A stretch of DNA of 25,581 nucleotides from Bact-19 sp038319215 (GCA_038319215.1 JBBQCZ010000043.1:1-25581); one strand, 5' to 3'. Positions 1 through 7,239 are shown, counted from the first letter of the stretch. The notes: generated by a model not told the origin, from the sequence alone. A program made the numbers and translations.

Positions 1-1
1 A

Positions 2-20
2 CCCCCCACCCCCCCACCAC
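2..20. other. C-rich low-complexity edge
   Basis: Two runs of six and seven C separated by single A, followed by CCACCAC. On the minus strand this is a G-rich tract that could in principle form a G-quadruplex, since the seven-G run can supply two G-triplets. The tract is cut by the window edge, so its real length is unknown. No function is assigned. Confidence 0.4.
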
Positions 21-66
21 TCTCTTAATTTCAAGAGGAAATAGGTTAGATTTAAGAGGTTAGAGT

Positions 67-185
67 TAAGAGGTAAGAGGTAAGAGGTAAGAGGTAAGAG
101 GTAAGAGGTAAGAGGTAAGAGGTAAGAGGTAAAAGGTAAAAGGTAAAAGGTAAAAGGTAAAAGGTAAGAGGTGAGAGGTGAGAGG
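67..185. repeat. 7-bp tandem repeat array (17 units)
   Basis: Seventeen head-to-tail heptamers with no indels: nine TAAGAGG (67-129), five TAAAAGG (130-164), one TAAGAGG (165-171) and two TGAGAGG (172-185). Degenerate copies lie just upstream (about 40-66) and a partial unit follows. Variants occur in blocks, as expected from replication slippage after single point changes. The period of seven is not a multiple of three and no convincing gene covers it. This is a simple-sequence array (VNTR) whose copy number is likely variable; no role can be read from the sequence. Confidence 0.9.
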
Positions 186-232
186 TAAAAGTAGTAAGTA
201 GCCCCTTAAACTTCGCCGCGGAGAATCAGGAA

Positions 233-256
233 CCGATAAACTGTTGAACGGATGAA
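233..256. repeat. 8-bp tandem repeats, left segment (3 units)
   Basis: Three adjacent octamers, CCGATAAA, CTGTTGAA and CGGATGAA, fit the same consensus (roughly CYGWTRAA) as the six units at 446-493. The two segments look like one array separated by the palindrome-rich stretch 257-445. Confidence 0.65.
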
Positions 257-445
257 TCCCGATAAAATCCCGAACCTTTGGTTCTAGGATCCTCGGGAAA
301 AACGGGACAGAAATTTCTGTACTTTATCGCTTTCTTAAAACAAGATTTCTTAGAAATTTCTTGTTTTAACGAGGATCTTTCGAACCCTCGCTCGCGGGGC
401 TCGAAGAATTACATCCGACCAAAAGGCGGATTTTATTCTTCGGGA
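257..445. repeat. palindrome-rich intergenic island
   Basis: A stretch of about 190 bp packed with inverted repeats. TCCCGA/TCGGGA arms (268-273 and 293-298) enclose GAACC-TTT-GGTTC (272-284). A perfect 14-bp palindrome, ACAGAAATTTCTGT, lies at 307-320. Eleven-bp arms TTAAAACAAGA (335-345) and TCTTGTTTTAA (359-369) enclose a second small hairpin. Outside these, GATCCTCG (288-295) pairs with CGAGGATC (370-377). TTCGA/TCGAA arms lie at 379-405, and CGAAGAAT (402-409) pairs with ATTCTTCG (435-442), enclosing ATCCG/CGGAT. Outermost, TCCCGAA (268-274) matches TTCGGGA (439-445). This resembles a mosaic palindromic intergenic element. A short frame through it has no coding character. Confidence 0.75.
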
Positions 446-493
446 CCGATGAACCGATAAACTGATGAACTGATGAACCGTTGAACCGTTGAA
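446..493. repeat. 8-bp tandem repeats, right segment (6 units)
   Basis: Six contiguous octamers without gaps: CCGATGAA, CCGATAAA, CTGATGAA (twice) and CCGTTGAA (twice). The array ends 11 bp before the ATG of the arsenite exporter gene, so it occupies that gene's immediate 5' region. No recognisable promoter box is seen within it. Confidence 0.8.
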
Positions 494-504
494 CAATAAA
501 AGAA

Positions 505-1536
505 ATGGCAAAAACGATTAAAAAAATAGCATTTTTCGAGAAGTACCTAACATTATGGGTAGCTCTGTGTATTGGTCTGGGAATAATTATTGGCAATTTT
601 GCCGGTGACAGCATATCTGTACTCACCGAGATGGAAATATTCAAAGTCAATATTCCTGTTGCAGTTTTAATATGGTTGATGATTTATCCAATGATGCTGC
701 AAATTGACTTTTCGAGCATAAAAAGAGTAGGTCAAAAACCAAAAGGCTTGATTCTCACCGTTATTGTAAACTGGCTCATAAAACCATTTACAATGGCATT
801 TTTTGCATGGATTTTCTTTTCTAAAATTTATGCCGCATTTATCGAACCTGAAATGGTTGGAGAATATATTGCTGGCGCAATTCTGCTCGGCGCCGCACCT
901 TGCACGGCGATGGTTTTTGTGTGGTCTTATCTTTCTGACGGGGATCCAAATCAAACTTTGGTTCAGGTGGCTGTAAATGATTTAATAATTTTAATAGCGT
1001 TTGTTCCTATTGTTGGTTTGTTGCTTGGAATTACAGATGTAAAAATCCCATATGAAACATTGCTAACCAGCGTTTTGGTTTTTGTTGTAATTCCTTTACT
1101 TGCGGGATTTATTACAAATAGAAGTGTTATTAAAAACAAAGGCGAAGAATGGTTAAAAAACAAGCTATTACCAAAATTACGTCCATTTTCAATTATTGCA
1201 TTACTTGTAACTTTAGTTTTACTTTTTGCATTTCAGGGAGAAACAATAACAAATAATCCTCTAATAATTCTATTGGTAGCAGTTCCACTAATTATTCAAA
1301 CATATTTTATTTTCTTCATTACATGGTTTGCAGGAAAAAAACTTAAACTACCGTATGCAACCTGTGCCCCATCTGCTATGATTGGCGCTAGCAATTTCTT
1401 CGAACTTGCCGTTGCTGTAGCGATTATTCTATTTGGGTATAAATCCCCAGCCGCTTTGGTTACTGTTGTTGGCGTATTGGTCGAAGTTCCGGTTATGTTG
1501 TCGTTGGTAGCTTTTGCAAATAGAAAAAAGTATTGA
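505..1536 (+). CDS. ACR3-family arsenite efflux transporter
   Basis: A 343-residue polytopic inner-membrane protein with about ten hydrophobic segments. It carries the ACR3 hallmark GAAPCTAMVFVW around residues 129-140, where Cys133 corresponds to the essential cysteine of this family, and GASNFFELAVAVA with Glu300, the conserved acidic residue of a late helix. Both are characteristic of Acr3 exporters, which expel As(OH)3 (arsenite) using the proton gradient. Length matches the family (about 340-360). No arsR, arsC or other ars gene lies beside it in the window, so it looks like an orphan exporter. The gene directly follows the 8-bp repeat array. Antimonite or another oxyanion could also be a substrate, but the ACR3 assignment itself is firm. 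Confidence 0.93.
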   Translation: MAKTIKKIAFFEKYLTLWVALCIGLGIIIGNFAGDSISVLTEMEIFKVNIPVAVLIWLMIYPMMLQIDFSSIKRVGQKPKGLILTVIVNWLIKPFTMAFFAWIFFSKIYAAFIEPEMVGEYIAGAILLGAAPCTAMVFVWSYLSDGDPNQTLVQVAVNDLIILIAFVPIVGLLLGITDVKIPYETLLTSVLVFVVIPLLAGFITNRSVIKNKGEEWLKNKLLPKLRPFSIIALLVTLVLLFAFQGETITNNPLIILLVAVPLIIQTYFIFFITWFAGKKLKLPYATCAPSAMIGASNFFELAVAVAIILFGYKSPAALVTVVGVLVEVPVMLSLVAFANRKKY

Positions 1537-1672
1537 CAGATGATTGTTTTTCATTAACATAACAGGATGTTTAACAACATTTTGGTTTTGTTGATAAATA
1601 TCTTCTTTTAGCACTGTTTCCTTATAAAAATTGATTTATTTTGTGCGAGTTAAATAAATAAAAGTGGCGAAT
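1537..1672. other. intergenic gap between acr3 and dedA
   Basis: About 135 bp, AT-rich. A weak hairpin (CAACA/TGTTG) lies near 1572-1592, and a near-match to the -7 box (TTATTTTG, one mismatch) lies at 1636-1643, about 29 bp before the ATG. No gene is seen. The dedA-aroE pair may start from here, but this is weak. Confidence 0.3.
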
Positions 1673-2401
1673 ATGACAATAAATTTTAAGATTTTATTTC
1701 TCATTGGAATGATAAGTTTATTTTCAATGTCTCTTTCCGCTGAAAATCAGACAAAAGATACAACTGAGAACAACAAGAAATTGTCTTTGATAAAAAAAGT
1801 TGAAAACTGGTACGGAAACAATATAAATTATGCAACTATCACAATGCTCATGACTGTTGAGAGTTCATTTATTCCATTTCCATCAGAAGTAGTTATTCCA
1901 CCAGCAGCATACATAGCAAGTAAACCAGAAAGTAAAATAAATATTTTTCTAGTTGTTCTATTTGGAACTATAGGATCACTAATTGGAGCATACATTAATT
2001 ATTTTTTAGCTTTATGGCTTGGAAGACCAGTAATATACAAATTTGCAGATTCTAAATTAGGTCATTTATGTTTATTAAGCAGTGAAAAAGTAAAGAAAGC
2101 CGAAGATTATTTTGTAAAACATGGCAAGGTATCAACATTTATAGGAAGGCTAATACCCGGCATTCGTCAATTAATTTCAATCCCTGCTGGTTTATCAAAA
2201 ATGAATTTCTTTGCATTCACACTTTACACAACATTAGGAGCTTTGATATGGAACATAATTTTGGCTCTTCTTGGTTATCTAGCGCACGGACAAAGCGATC
2301 TTATCGACAAATATAACAGCGAATTGTCAATAATTATCATTGTAATAATTGCGATTATTTGCACATTCTTTATCCTAAAAAAATTATTAAAAAAGAAATA
2401 A
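1673..2401 (+). CDS. DedA-family (VTT/SNARE-associated) membrane protein
   Basis: About 242 residues. The N terminus is signal-like (hydrophobic segment, then SLSAEN), followed by a hydrophilic stretch and the DedA/VTT core. Visible motifs are ESSFIPFPSEVVIPPA, with the Glu and Pro residues typical of DedA proteins, and FIGRLIPGIRQLISIPAG, the family's F-x-GR-x-x-P-x-x-R motif. Later hydrophobic segments end in a Lys-rich tail. DedA proteins are thought to act as lipid scramblases/flippases (undecaprenyl phosphate or phospholipid) and support membrane homeostasis; the substrate here is not known. ATG 1673 is preferred over an in-frame GTG at 1664. The stop shares one base with the aroE start (TAATG), so the two genes are probably translationally coupled. 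Confidence 0.9.
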   Translation: MTINFKILFLIGMISLFSMSLSAENQTKDTTENNKKLSLIKKVENWYGNNINYATITMLMTVESSFIPFPSEVVIPPAAYIASKPESKINIFLVVLFGTIGSLIGAYINYFLALWLGRPVIYKFADSKLGHLCLLSSEKVKKAEDYFVKHGKVSTFIGRLIPGIRQLISIPAGLSKMNFFAFTLYTTLGALIWNIILALLGYLAHGQSDLIDKYNSELSIIIIVIIAIICTFFILKKLLKKK

Positions 2402-3153
2402 TGAGAGAATTTGGATTAATAGGTTACCCATTAGGTCATGCTTATTCACAGAAATATTTTGAAGACAAATTCAAAAAATTAGGTATTGAAGATGCAAGAT
2501 ATATTTTATTCCCGATATCTGAAATTTCTAAAATTATCAATATTATTAAAAGTCAGCCAAATCTAATTGGTCTAAATGTAACAACTCCATATAAAGAACT
2601 GGTTATTCCATATTTGAACGAACTCGACGAAACAATATTAAGACTTGGAACTGTCAACACGATAAAAATCTCACGTAACAATGACCAATTCTCTCTCAAA
2701 GGTTACAACACCGATGTTTTTGGATTACATAAAACTTTTGATAACCTAAAGTTCCCAGAAGGCAGCAAAGCTCTAATTTTTGGAAGTGGTGGTTCTGGAA
2801 AAACCGTAAGTTTCGTTTTAAAAGAAAGAGGAATAAGTTCAACAAATGTTTCGAGAACTCCTGAAAACTTGCAACAATTATCATATTCTAATCTCTCGGA
2901 ATCGGTATTAAAACATCATAATATTCTTATAAATGCATCACCTGTAGGAATGTCTCCGAACTTAAATACTTGCCCACAAATTCCTTATGAGCATATTACT
3001 GATAAACATTTTTGTATTGACTTAGTCTATAATCCTTCACAGACACTATTTTTAAAGAAATGTGCTGAAAAAGGAGCTATTACCGTAAATGGGTTAACAA
3101 TGTTGTATGAACAAGCAGATCAAGCATGGAAAATTTGGAATTCAAAGCTGTAA
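2401..3153 (+). CDS. aroE: shikimate dehydrogenase (NADP+)
   Basis: A 250-residue enzyme that reduces 3-dehydroshikimate to shikimate with NADPH in aromatic amino acid/chorismate synthesis. Motifs follow the family in order: GYPLGHAYS (residues 8-16, substrate carboxylate site), NVTTPYK with catalytic Lys65, GYNTD with catalytic Asp105, the glycine-rich nucleotide loop FGSGGSGKT, NASPVGM, DLVYNP, and NGLTMLYEQA near the C terminus. Lys65 falls at the E. coli AroE number. The first serine of the usual S-x-S substrate motif is Ala14 here; Ser16 is kept. An upstream in-frame ATG at 2359 lies inside dedA and is rejected, because homologous sequence begins at MREFGLIGYP. It overlaps dedA by 1 nt. 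Confidence 0.95.
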   Translation: MREFGLIGYPLGHAYSQKYFEDKFKKLGIEDARYILFPISEISKIINIIKSQPNLIGLNVTTPYKELVIPYLNELDETILRLGTVNTIKISRNNDQFSLKGYNTDVFGLHKTFDNLKFPEGSKALIFGSGGSGKTVSFVLKERGISSTNVSRTPENLQQLSYSNLSESVLKHHNILINASPVGMSPNLNTCPQIPYEHITDKHFCIDLVYNPSQTLFLKKCAEKGAITVNGLTMLYEQADQAWKIWNSKL

Positions 3154-3329
3154 ATCTAATTCGTGTTTAATCTCTATAATATATAAGCTAATAATTGATC
3201 CAAAAATATCTAAAAAAAACAAAGTGCTCAAAACTTATAACAACAAAAAAGCGACAAAGTTAATGCCGCTTAAATATTCAAAATTAGGTTAGTCTCCTGA
3301 GTTTCGGAGAAATTCCAGGTATATTATTT
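3154..3329. other. convergent intergenic region, weak hairpins
   Basis: 176 bp between the aroE stop and the stop of the minus-strand lipoprotein gene. Two small inverted repeats are visible: AAGCG/CGCTT (3249-3271) and TCTCC/GGAGA (3293-3310). Neither is followed by a clear U-run, so a terminator role is only possible. No gene is seen. Confidence 0.3.
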
Positions 3330-3833
3330 CTATTCTACCTCCTTGTTGTAAGTCTCTTCATCCTTATTGTAAAAGAAACTCAAGTCTTTATATTTTCCAA
3401 AGAAAGTAGATAATTCAACAGAAGAACTAAACGTTTCATCAATATTATCAGTGACTTCAAATAATTTAAATTGGGTATTGCCATTCAATTCAATTTTGTA
3501 GAAATAATAAGTACCATCTTGATTCATGTTTGCGAATCTGGTTTTTCCGATATCGGTAAAATGGCAAATATAAGTACCACTCACCTCGTAAATCTCATCT
3601 GTAGAATTATACTCATATTTTTCAGCTTTAAACTTCAAACCATCAATCTCGCTAAAAATAAAGTAATTTGGTGTTTCTGCATATTCATCTTCTACTACCC
3701 ACTTACCAAGAAGTTCAGGAGCAATTTTAACATTAGCATCAGCTAGTGGAACAGTTGACGAATAAGGACATGCTGTAAAAAAAACTCCAGCAAGGATAAT
3801 CATTCCGATAATTAAAAAACTTGTCTTTTTCAT
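3330..3833 (-). CDS. small lipoprotein of unknown function
   Basis: 167 residues. The N terminus MKKTSFLIIGMIILAG is a signal peptide ending in the lipobox FTAC, with Cys22 as the expected lipidation site, so the mature protein should be membrane anchored. The rest is acidic and rich in Tyr/Phe/Glu (for example LLGKWVVEDEY), suggesting a small beta-rich domain such as lipocalin-like or DUF-type folds seen in Bacteroidota lipoproteins; I do not recognise the family. It is convergent with aroE and lies 54 bp downstream of the cysteine-cluster gene on the same strand, so it could be read with it. No internal repeats or catalytic motifs are seen. Confidence 0.8.
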   Translation of the reverse strand: MKKTSFLIIGMIILAGVFFTACPYSSTVPLADANVKIAPELLGKWVVEDEYAETPNYFIFSEIDGLKFKAEKYEYNSTDEIYEVSGTYICHFTDIGKTRFANMNQDGTYYFYKIELNGNTQFKLFEVTDNIDETFSSSVELSTFFGKYKDLSFFYNKDEETYNKEVE

Positions 3834-3887
3834 AATTTGTTGTTTTTAGGATTAATTTTTACTAATTGATTTTTATTGAATATTTAT

Positions 3888-4127
3888 TTACTCTAAGCTA
3901 TTAAAAATCTTCACAGCCTCATCAAAATTCTTGCCGCAAAATACCTCGTCCGCCAAACTTTCATGACAGACTGTGGGTCTATCTGCTCGAGTAAAAATCT
4001 TGCACAGCATATTTTCATCTAAATGAATGCATCTTGTATTAGCCGCCTTACCGCCTACAGGCATACCTGGAATATTACTAGATATAGATGGGGCAATACA
4101 ACAAGCTCCACATTTACGGCAATCCAT
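3888..4127 (-). CDS. YkgJ-family cysteine cluster protein
   Basis: 79 residues with the short-form YkgJ/UPF0153 signature. It starts MDCRKCGACC (Cys3, 6, 9 and 10), continues with APSISSNIPGMP, and has further cysteines at about 33, 42, 54 and 64 (RCIHLDENMLCKIF, RPTVCHES, EVFCG). The cysteine pattern suggests a bound zinc ion or iron-sulfur cluster. Homologues are widespread, including E. coli YeiW, but their function is not established. Length and start agree with the short family members. A -7-like box lies 18 bp upstream of the ATG, suggesting its own promoter 78 bp after the aminotransferase stop. Confidence 0.88.
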   Translation of the reverse strand: MDCRKCGACCIAPSISSNIPGMPVGGKAANTRCIHLDENMLCKIFTRADRPTVCHESLADEVFCGKNFDEAVKIFNSLE

Positions 4128-4145
4128 TTTAATGTAAATTTAACA

Positions 4146-4153
4146 CAAAAATA
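4146..4153 (-). promoter_or_regulatory. putative -7 box (TATTTTTG) for the YkgJ-family gene
   Basis: On the minus strand TATTTTTG matches the Bacteroidota -7 consensus TAnnTTTG and sits 18 nt before the ATG at 4127. A partial -33 element (TTG within ATTGTTTC) lies about 20 nt further upstream. Same spacing to the start codon as the box before the C1 peptidase gene. Confidence 0.45.
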
Positions 4154-4205
4154 ACTAAAATCTCATATAGAAACAATAATATTTTCAACAGATAGCACAA
4201 TTAAA

Positions 4206-5342
4206 TTAACCTGTAAAACTAATTATGTTTTTTAGCCCCAATTCAAGTTCTTCAGGTTGTCTAGCGATATTAATCCTTATATAATTATTCCATTCCTCAC
4301 CAAAATGTTGACCAGGAATTATTGCTGTTTTCAATTTATCATATAATTTCAATCCAAAGGATAGACTGTCACTAAAATCACCAGGCAATCGACACCACAC
4401 AAAATAGCCGCCATCAGTTTTAGGGCAATAGAATCCATTATTAGTAAGTTCTTTTACAGCCTTTAAATAGTTTGAACTAATTGTATTTTTAATATTTGCA
4501 ACATAAGCAGAATAAGTTTCTTTTAGTAAATACTCAGCCAAAGCCTGTTGTAAGGGAGCCGGAGCACATAGACCGATATAATCATGAGTATAACACATTT
4601 TTTCGTAATGCATGTTATTCATTAAAAAATATCCAATTCTCCAACCTGTTATAGAAAATTTTTTAGAGAAACTATTTACATAAAAAACATTTGGAGATAA
4701 TTCCTTTACAGGATAATATGGTTTCTCTTCGCCAAAGTAAAGTTCGCTATAAACAGCATCAAGAATAACATAGGCGTTGTTTTTTTCCGCAAGATTAATA
4801 ATAAAATCAAGTTTTTCTTTACTAATATTCTTGCCAAATGGATTTCCAGGGCTCGCAATAAAAAGCACTTTTATATTATTAGTCTCAAAAAAACTTTTAA
4901 AATCATTATCATCAAAATAAGTTTTATCATCAACTTTATAAGTGTAGAGCTTGTGTTTGAAAATTCGAGGTAAATGAATATATGATTCATAAGCTGGAGA
5001 AAAAGCAGCTACATTAAAACTATCCTTATCAATAAAAGACATTAGATAATTATAAATCAAAGAAATTGCCTCTGTTGCACCATTTGTAATTAATATTTTT
5101 GAACCAGAATTATCAATACAATAATGTTTTCCAAGAAAAGTTAACAAATCGCTATTCCCAGTTCCTGGTGCATACTGATGACAGCTACTTAGACTAATTT
5201 TAGAAAGACATTGCATTAACTCATCAGGCGGACTAAAGCCTGGAATGCCCTGAGCAAGATTAATCCCACCATTATTTTTTACAAGGTTACTAAAATAGCT
5301 GATAAGAGAGCCTTTTATCTCTAAGTCTGGTTGCGAAGACAT
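4206..5342 (-). CDS. class I/II PLP-dependent aminotransferase
   Basis: 378 residues of the fold-type I aminotransferase superfamily. Visible active-site elements: NLAQGIPGF near residue 28, YAPGTG (57-62), TNGATEAI (86-93), SPGNPFG with Asn167, DAVYSELYF with Asp195 and Tyr198, SFSKKFSITGWRIG (224-237) with Lys227 as the PLP Schiff-base lysine and Arg236, and a C-terminal RINIAR with the usual substrate-carboxylate Arg. The pattern resembles the aspartate/kynurenine/methionine aminotransferase group (YbdL-like), but the substrate cannot be fixed. Its start lies 5 nt after the stop of the OlsF-like acyltransferase on the same strand, so they are very likely co-transcribed. The pairing suggests that it may make or recycle the amino acid used as lipid head group; this is inference. 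Confidence 0.9.
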   Translation of the reverse strand: MSSQPDLEIKGSLISYFSNLVKNNGGINLAQGIPGFSPPDELMQCLSKISLSSCHQYAPGTGNSDLLTFLGKHYCIDNSGSKILITNGATEAISLIYNYLMSFIDKDSFNVAAFSPAYESYIHLPRIFKHKLYTYKVDDKTYFDDNDFKSFFETNNIKVLFIASPGNPFGKNISKEKLDFIINLAEKNNAYVILDAVYSELYFGEEKPYYPVKELSPNVFYVNSFSKKFSITGWRIGYFLMNNMHYEKMCYTHDYIGLCAPAPLQQALAEYLLKETYSAYVANIKNTISSNYLKAVKELTNNGFYCPKTDGGYFVWCRLPGDFSDSLSFGLKLYDKLKTAIIPGQHFGEEWNNYIRINIARQPEELELGLKNIISFTG

Positions 5343-5347
5343 ATTAA

Positions 5348-7093
5348 CTACTTGGTGTATGAATTTATCACTGTCTCTGACACAACAGCGATATCAAGCA
5401 CTACAAATCCATCTATTGCGTAATTAAAATCTGGATCAACATTAAACTCAAGAATGCGTCCGCCAAGAGATAGATATTTTTTTATGAGAACAGGAAATCC
5501 AAAATGATGAGAATCTATATCTTTAATCAATCTGTCCATGCCTGACAAGTCGTCGCCATAACTATTGAGTAATGCTTCATGATGATGATTTGTAAGATAG
5601 TCAAAACCAATTCTATGGTCAACCATATTTTGTAATTCGAGCCAAGAATGATGTCTTTTCAAATATTCAATCATTAGTATCTTCGAGTTATTTGAAAATA
5701 AGCTAGAGATGCTGGCTGGGCCAATCAGATATTTATAATCAGGATACTTCTGAGTAACAAAATAAATTCCTTTCCATAAAAGAAATAAAGGCAATGGTTT
5801 TCTCTGATAATCGGGAACGACAAACGAACGTCCCATTTCCATTGATTTTACCAAGTACGACTCAAACTCAGTTTTGAATTTAAACAAAGAATTAATATAA
5901 AAACCTTCTTTTCCTTTAGCATCTATTATCTCTTTACCCATTCCGATACGATATGCACCAACAATTGCAGATGCTGCCTCGTCCCATATAAATAAATGAT
6001 GGTAATATAGGTCAAACTTATCAGCATCTTTTTCGTTTCCAGTTCCCTCACCCACCTCTCTAAATGTTAACTCTCGCAGCCGTGATAACTCTAGAAAAAT
6101 ATTAGGAATATTTTCATGTTTTGAAAAGAAACAGAGGTAATTATCAGTCGAAAACAATAAATCAGTAGGTTTTATTTTTTCAATTTCATTCTTAAACAAA
6201 TCAATACCTGTTGCTGGTAATATTTCTTTATATTTGTCAAAATTCCCAGCCGAGACATGGGTTGAATTAGAATTATCAAGACAATAAGTCCTTGCACGAA
6301 GTATTTCCCCTAAAATCTTTTTATCTGTAATAGTCTTCAAAAATTTAGGCTGCATAGGAGAACTAAATCTTACAGTAATATCTCTATTTTTTGTGATTAA
6401 AAATTCTGCAGGCAATCTTGCAGTTCTTAAAGCGGGATGTATTTTTCCTAAAAAATGGAATATTCTGCTATTTTCACCTGACATAAATCCAGAAACTACG
6501 GGAACATTCGCATTTTGAACAAATTTGATAACATTAGGCTGCCATTCTCTATCTTCAACAACATTTGAATTTTTATATTTAGTAGAGACCTCTCCTGCTG
6601 GCATTATACAAACTAATCCTCCAGCTTCAATAACTTTAATCATTTCCTTTAAGCCACCTAAACTCGAAAATGACTTTTTATGAGCTTCAAAAGGATTAAC
6701 AGATAACAAATATGGAGCTGCCGGTTCCACTCTACTTAATAAAAAATTTGCAATAAATTTGGCATCTTGTCTTCTCTTTAATATTGACTTTGTAATTAAC
6801 AAAGCATCAACAGCCCCATAAGGATGGTTTAACAATACTATTACGGGACCAGTTTCAGGGATATTGTTTAAATCAGAATCTGAAACAATACAATTTACAT
6901 TTAATTTTTTAAGACAATTATCATCAAATTTGACAACATCTTCGTCATAACACTCGTCATAAAACTTATTTAGCTCATTAAGTCTAAATAATTTCATACC
7001 TAAATAGGATAAAAATCTACCGAAAAAGCCCCTGACTTTCAGTACTTTTTGTAGATCTTCGCGAGATATGACACTATGTTTTAAATTCGACAT
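5348..7093 (-). CDS. OlsF-like bifunctional acyltransferase (PlsC domain + OlsB-type GNAT domain)
   Basis: 581 residues with two acyltransferase domains. Residues about 60-270 form a PlsC/LPLAT domain: NHPYGAVD (His90 to Asp96, the acyltransferase motif in the spacing seen in OlsA-type proteins), the VNPFEA region and the PAGEVS motif (165-170). Residues about 335-480 resemble the OlsB/hemolysin-type N-acyltransferase (GNAT) domain: LRELTFREVGEGTG, then YYHHLFIWD, IVGAYRIG, MGRSFVVPDYQ and YLIGPASIS. This order matches OlsF of Serratia and Flavobacterium, where the C-terminal part N-acylates ornithine (or another amino acid) and the N-terminal part adds the second acyl chain, giving phosphorus-free aminolipids. 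Bacteroides does the same for glycine lipids with two genes. The head-group amino acid cannot be read from sequence. It leads a two-gene unit with the aminotransferase. Confidence 0.85.
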   Translation of the reverse strand: MSNLKHSVISREDLQKVLKVRGFFGRFLSYLGMKLFRLNELNKFYDECYDEDVVKFDDNCLKKLNVNCIVSDSDLNNIPETGPVIVLLNHPYGAVDALLITKSILKRRQDAKFIANFLLSRVEPAAPYLLSVNPFEAHKKSFSSLGGLKEMIKVIEAGGLVCIMPAGEVSTKYKNSNVVEDREWQPNVIKFVQNANVPVVSGFMSGENSRIFHFLGKIHPALRTARLPAEFLITKNRDITVRFSSPMQPKFLKTITDKKILGEILRARTYCLDNSNSTHVSAGNFDKYKEILPATGIDLFKNEIEKIKPTDLLFSTDNYLCFFSKHENIPNIFLELSRLRELTFREVGEGTGNEKDADKFDLYYHHLFIWDEAASAIVGAYRIGMGKEIIDAKGKEGFYINSLFKFKTEFESYLVKSMEMGRSFVVPDYQRKPLPLFLLWKGIYFVTQKYPDYKYLIGPASISSLFSNNSKILMIEYLKRHHSWLELQNMVDHRIGFDYLTNHHHEALLNSYGDDLSGMDRLIKDIDSHHFGFPVLIKKYLSLGGRILEFNVDPDFNYAIDGFVVLDIAVVSETVINSYTK

Positions 7094-7115
7094 TAAACAG
7101 TTTACTTCTGTTCTA

Positions 7116-7123
7116 CAAAGATG
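7116..7123 (-). promoter_or_regulatory. near-consensus -7 box upstream of olsF-like gene
   Basis: CATCTTTG on the minus strand differs by one base from TAnnTTTG and lies 22 nt before the ATG at 7093. No clear -33 TTTG is seen. Weak candidate only. Confidence 0.25.
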
Positions 7124-7239
7124 ATAATTTTTACCATAATAAAAAAGTTTTTAAAAAAGAATGTTTCAATTATCGTTTACAATTCTATAATTTACTAGAT
7201 AATATCTTAATAATCAGTTTAAAAATCTAGTCTATATTA

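Noticed and set aside
67..185. CRISPR array
   Set aside because: Units are 7 bp and contiguous, with no spacers; it is a simple tandem repeat.
278..460. Short plus-strand frame of 60 codons
   Set aside because: It runs through the palindrome island and part of the octamer array; composition reflects the repeats and no protein-like pattern is seen.
2359..2400. Upstream start for aroE
   Set aside because: The added residues lie inside dedA, and the family N terminus begins at MREFGLIGYP (2401).
3293..3310. Terminator between aroE and the lipoprotein gene
   Set aside because: Only a 5-bp stem and no U-run; kept as a weak hairpin within the intergenic entry.
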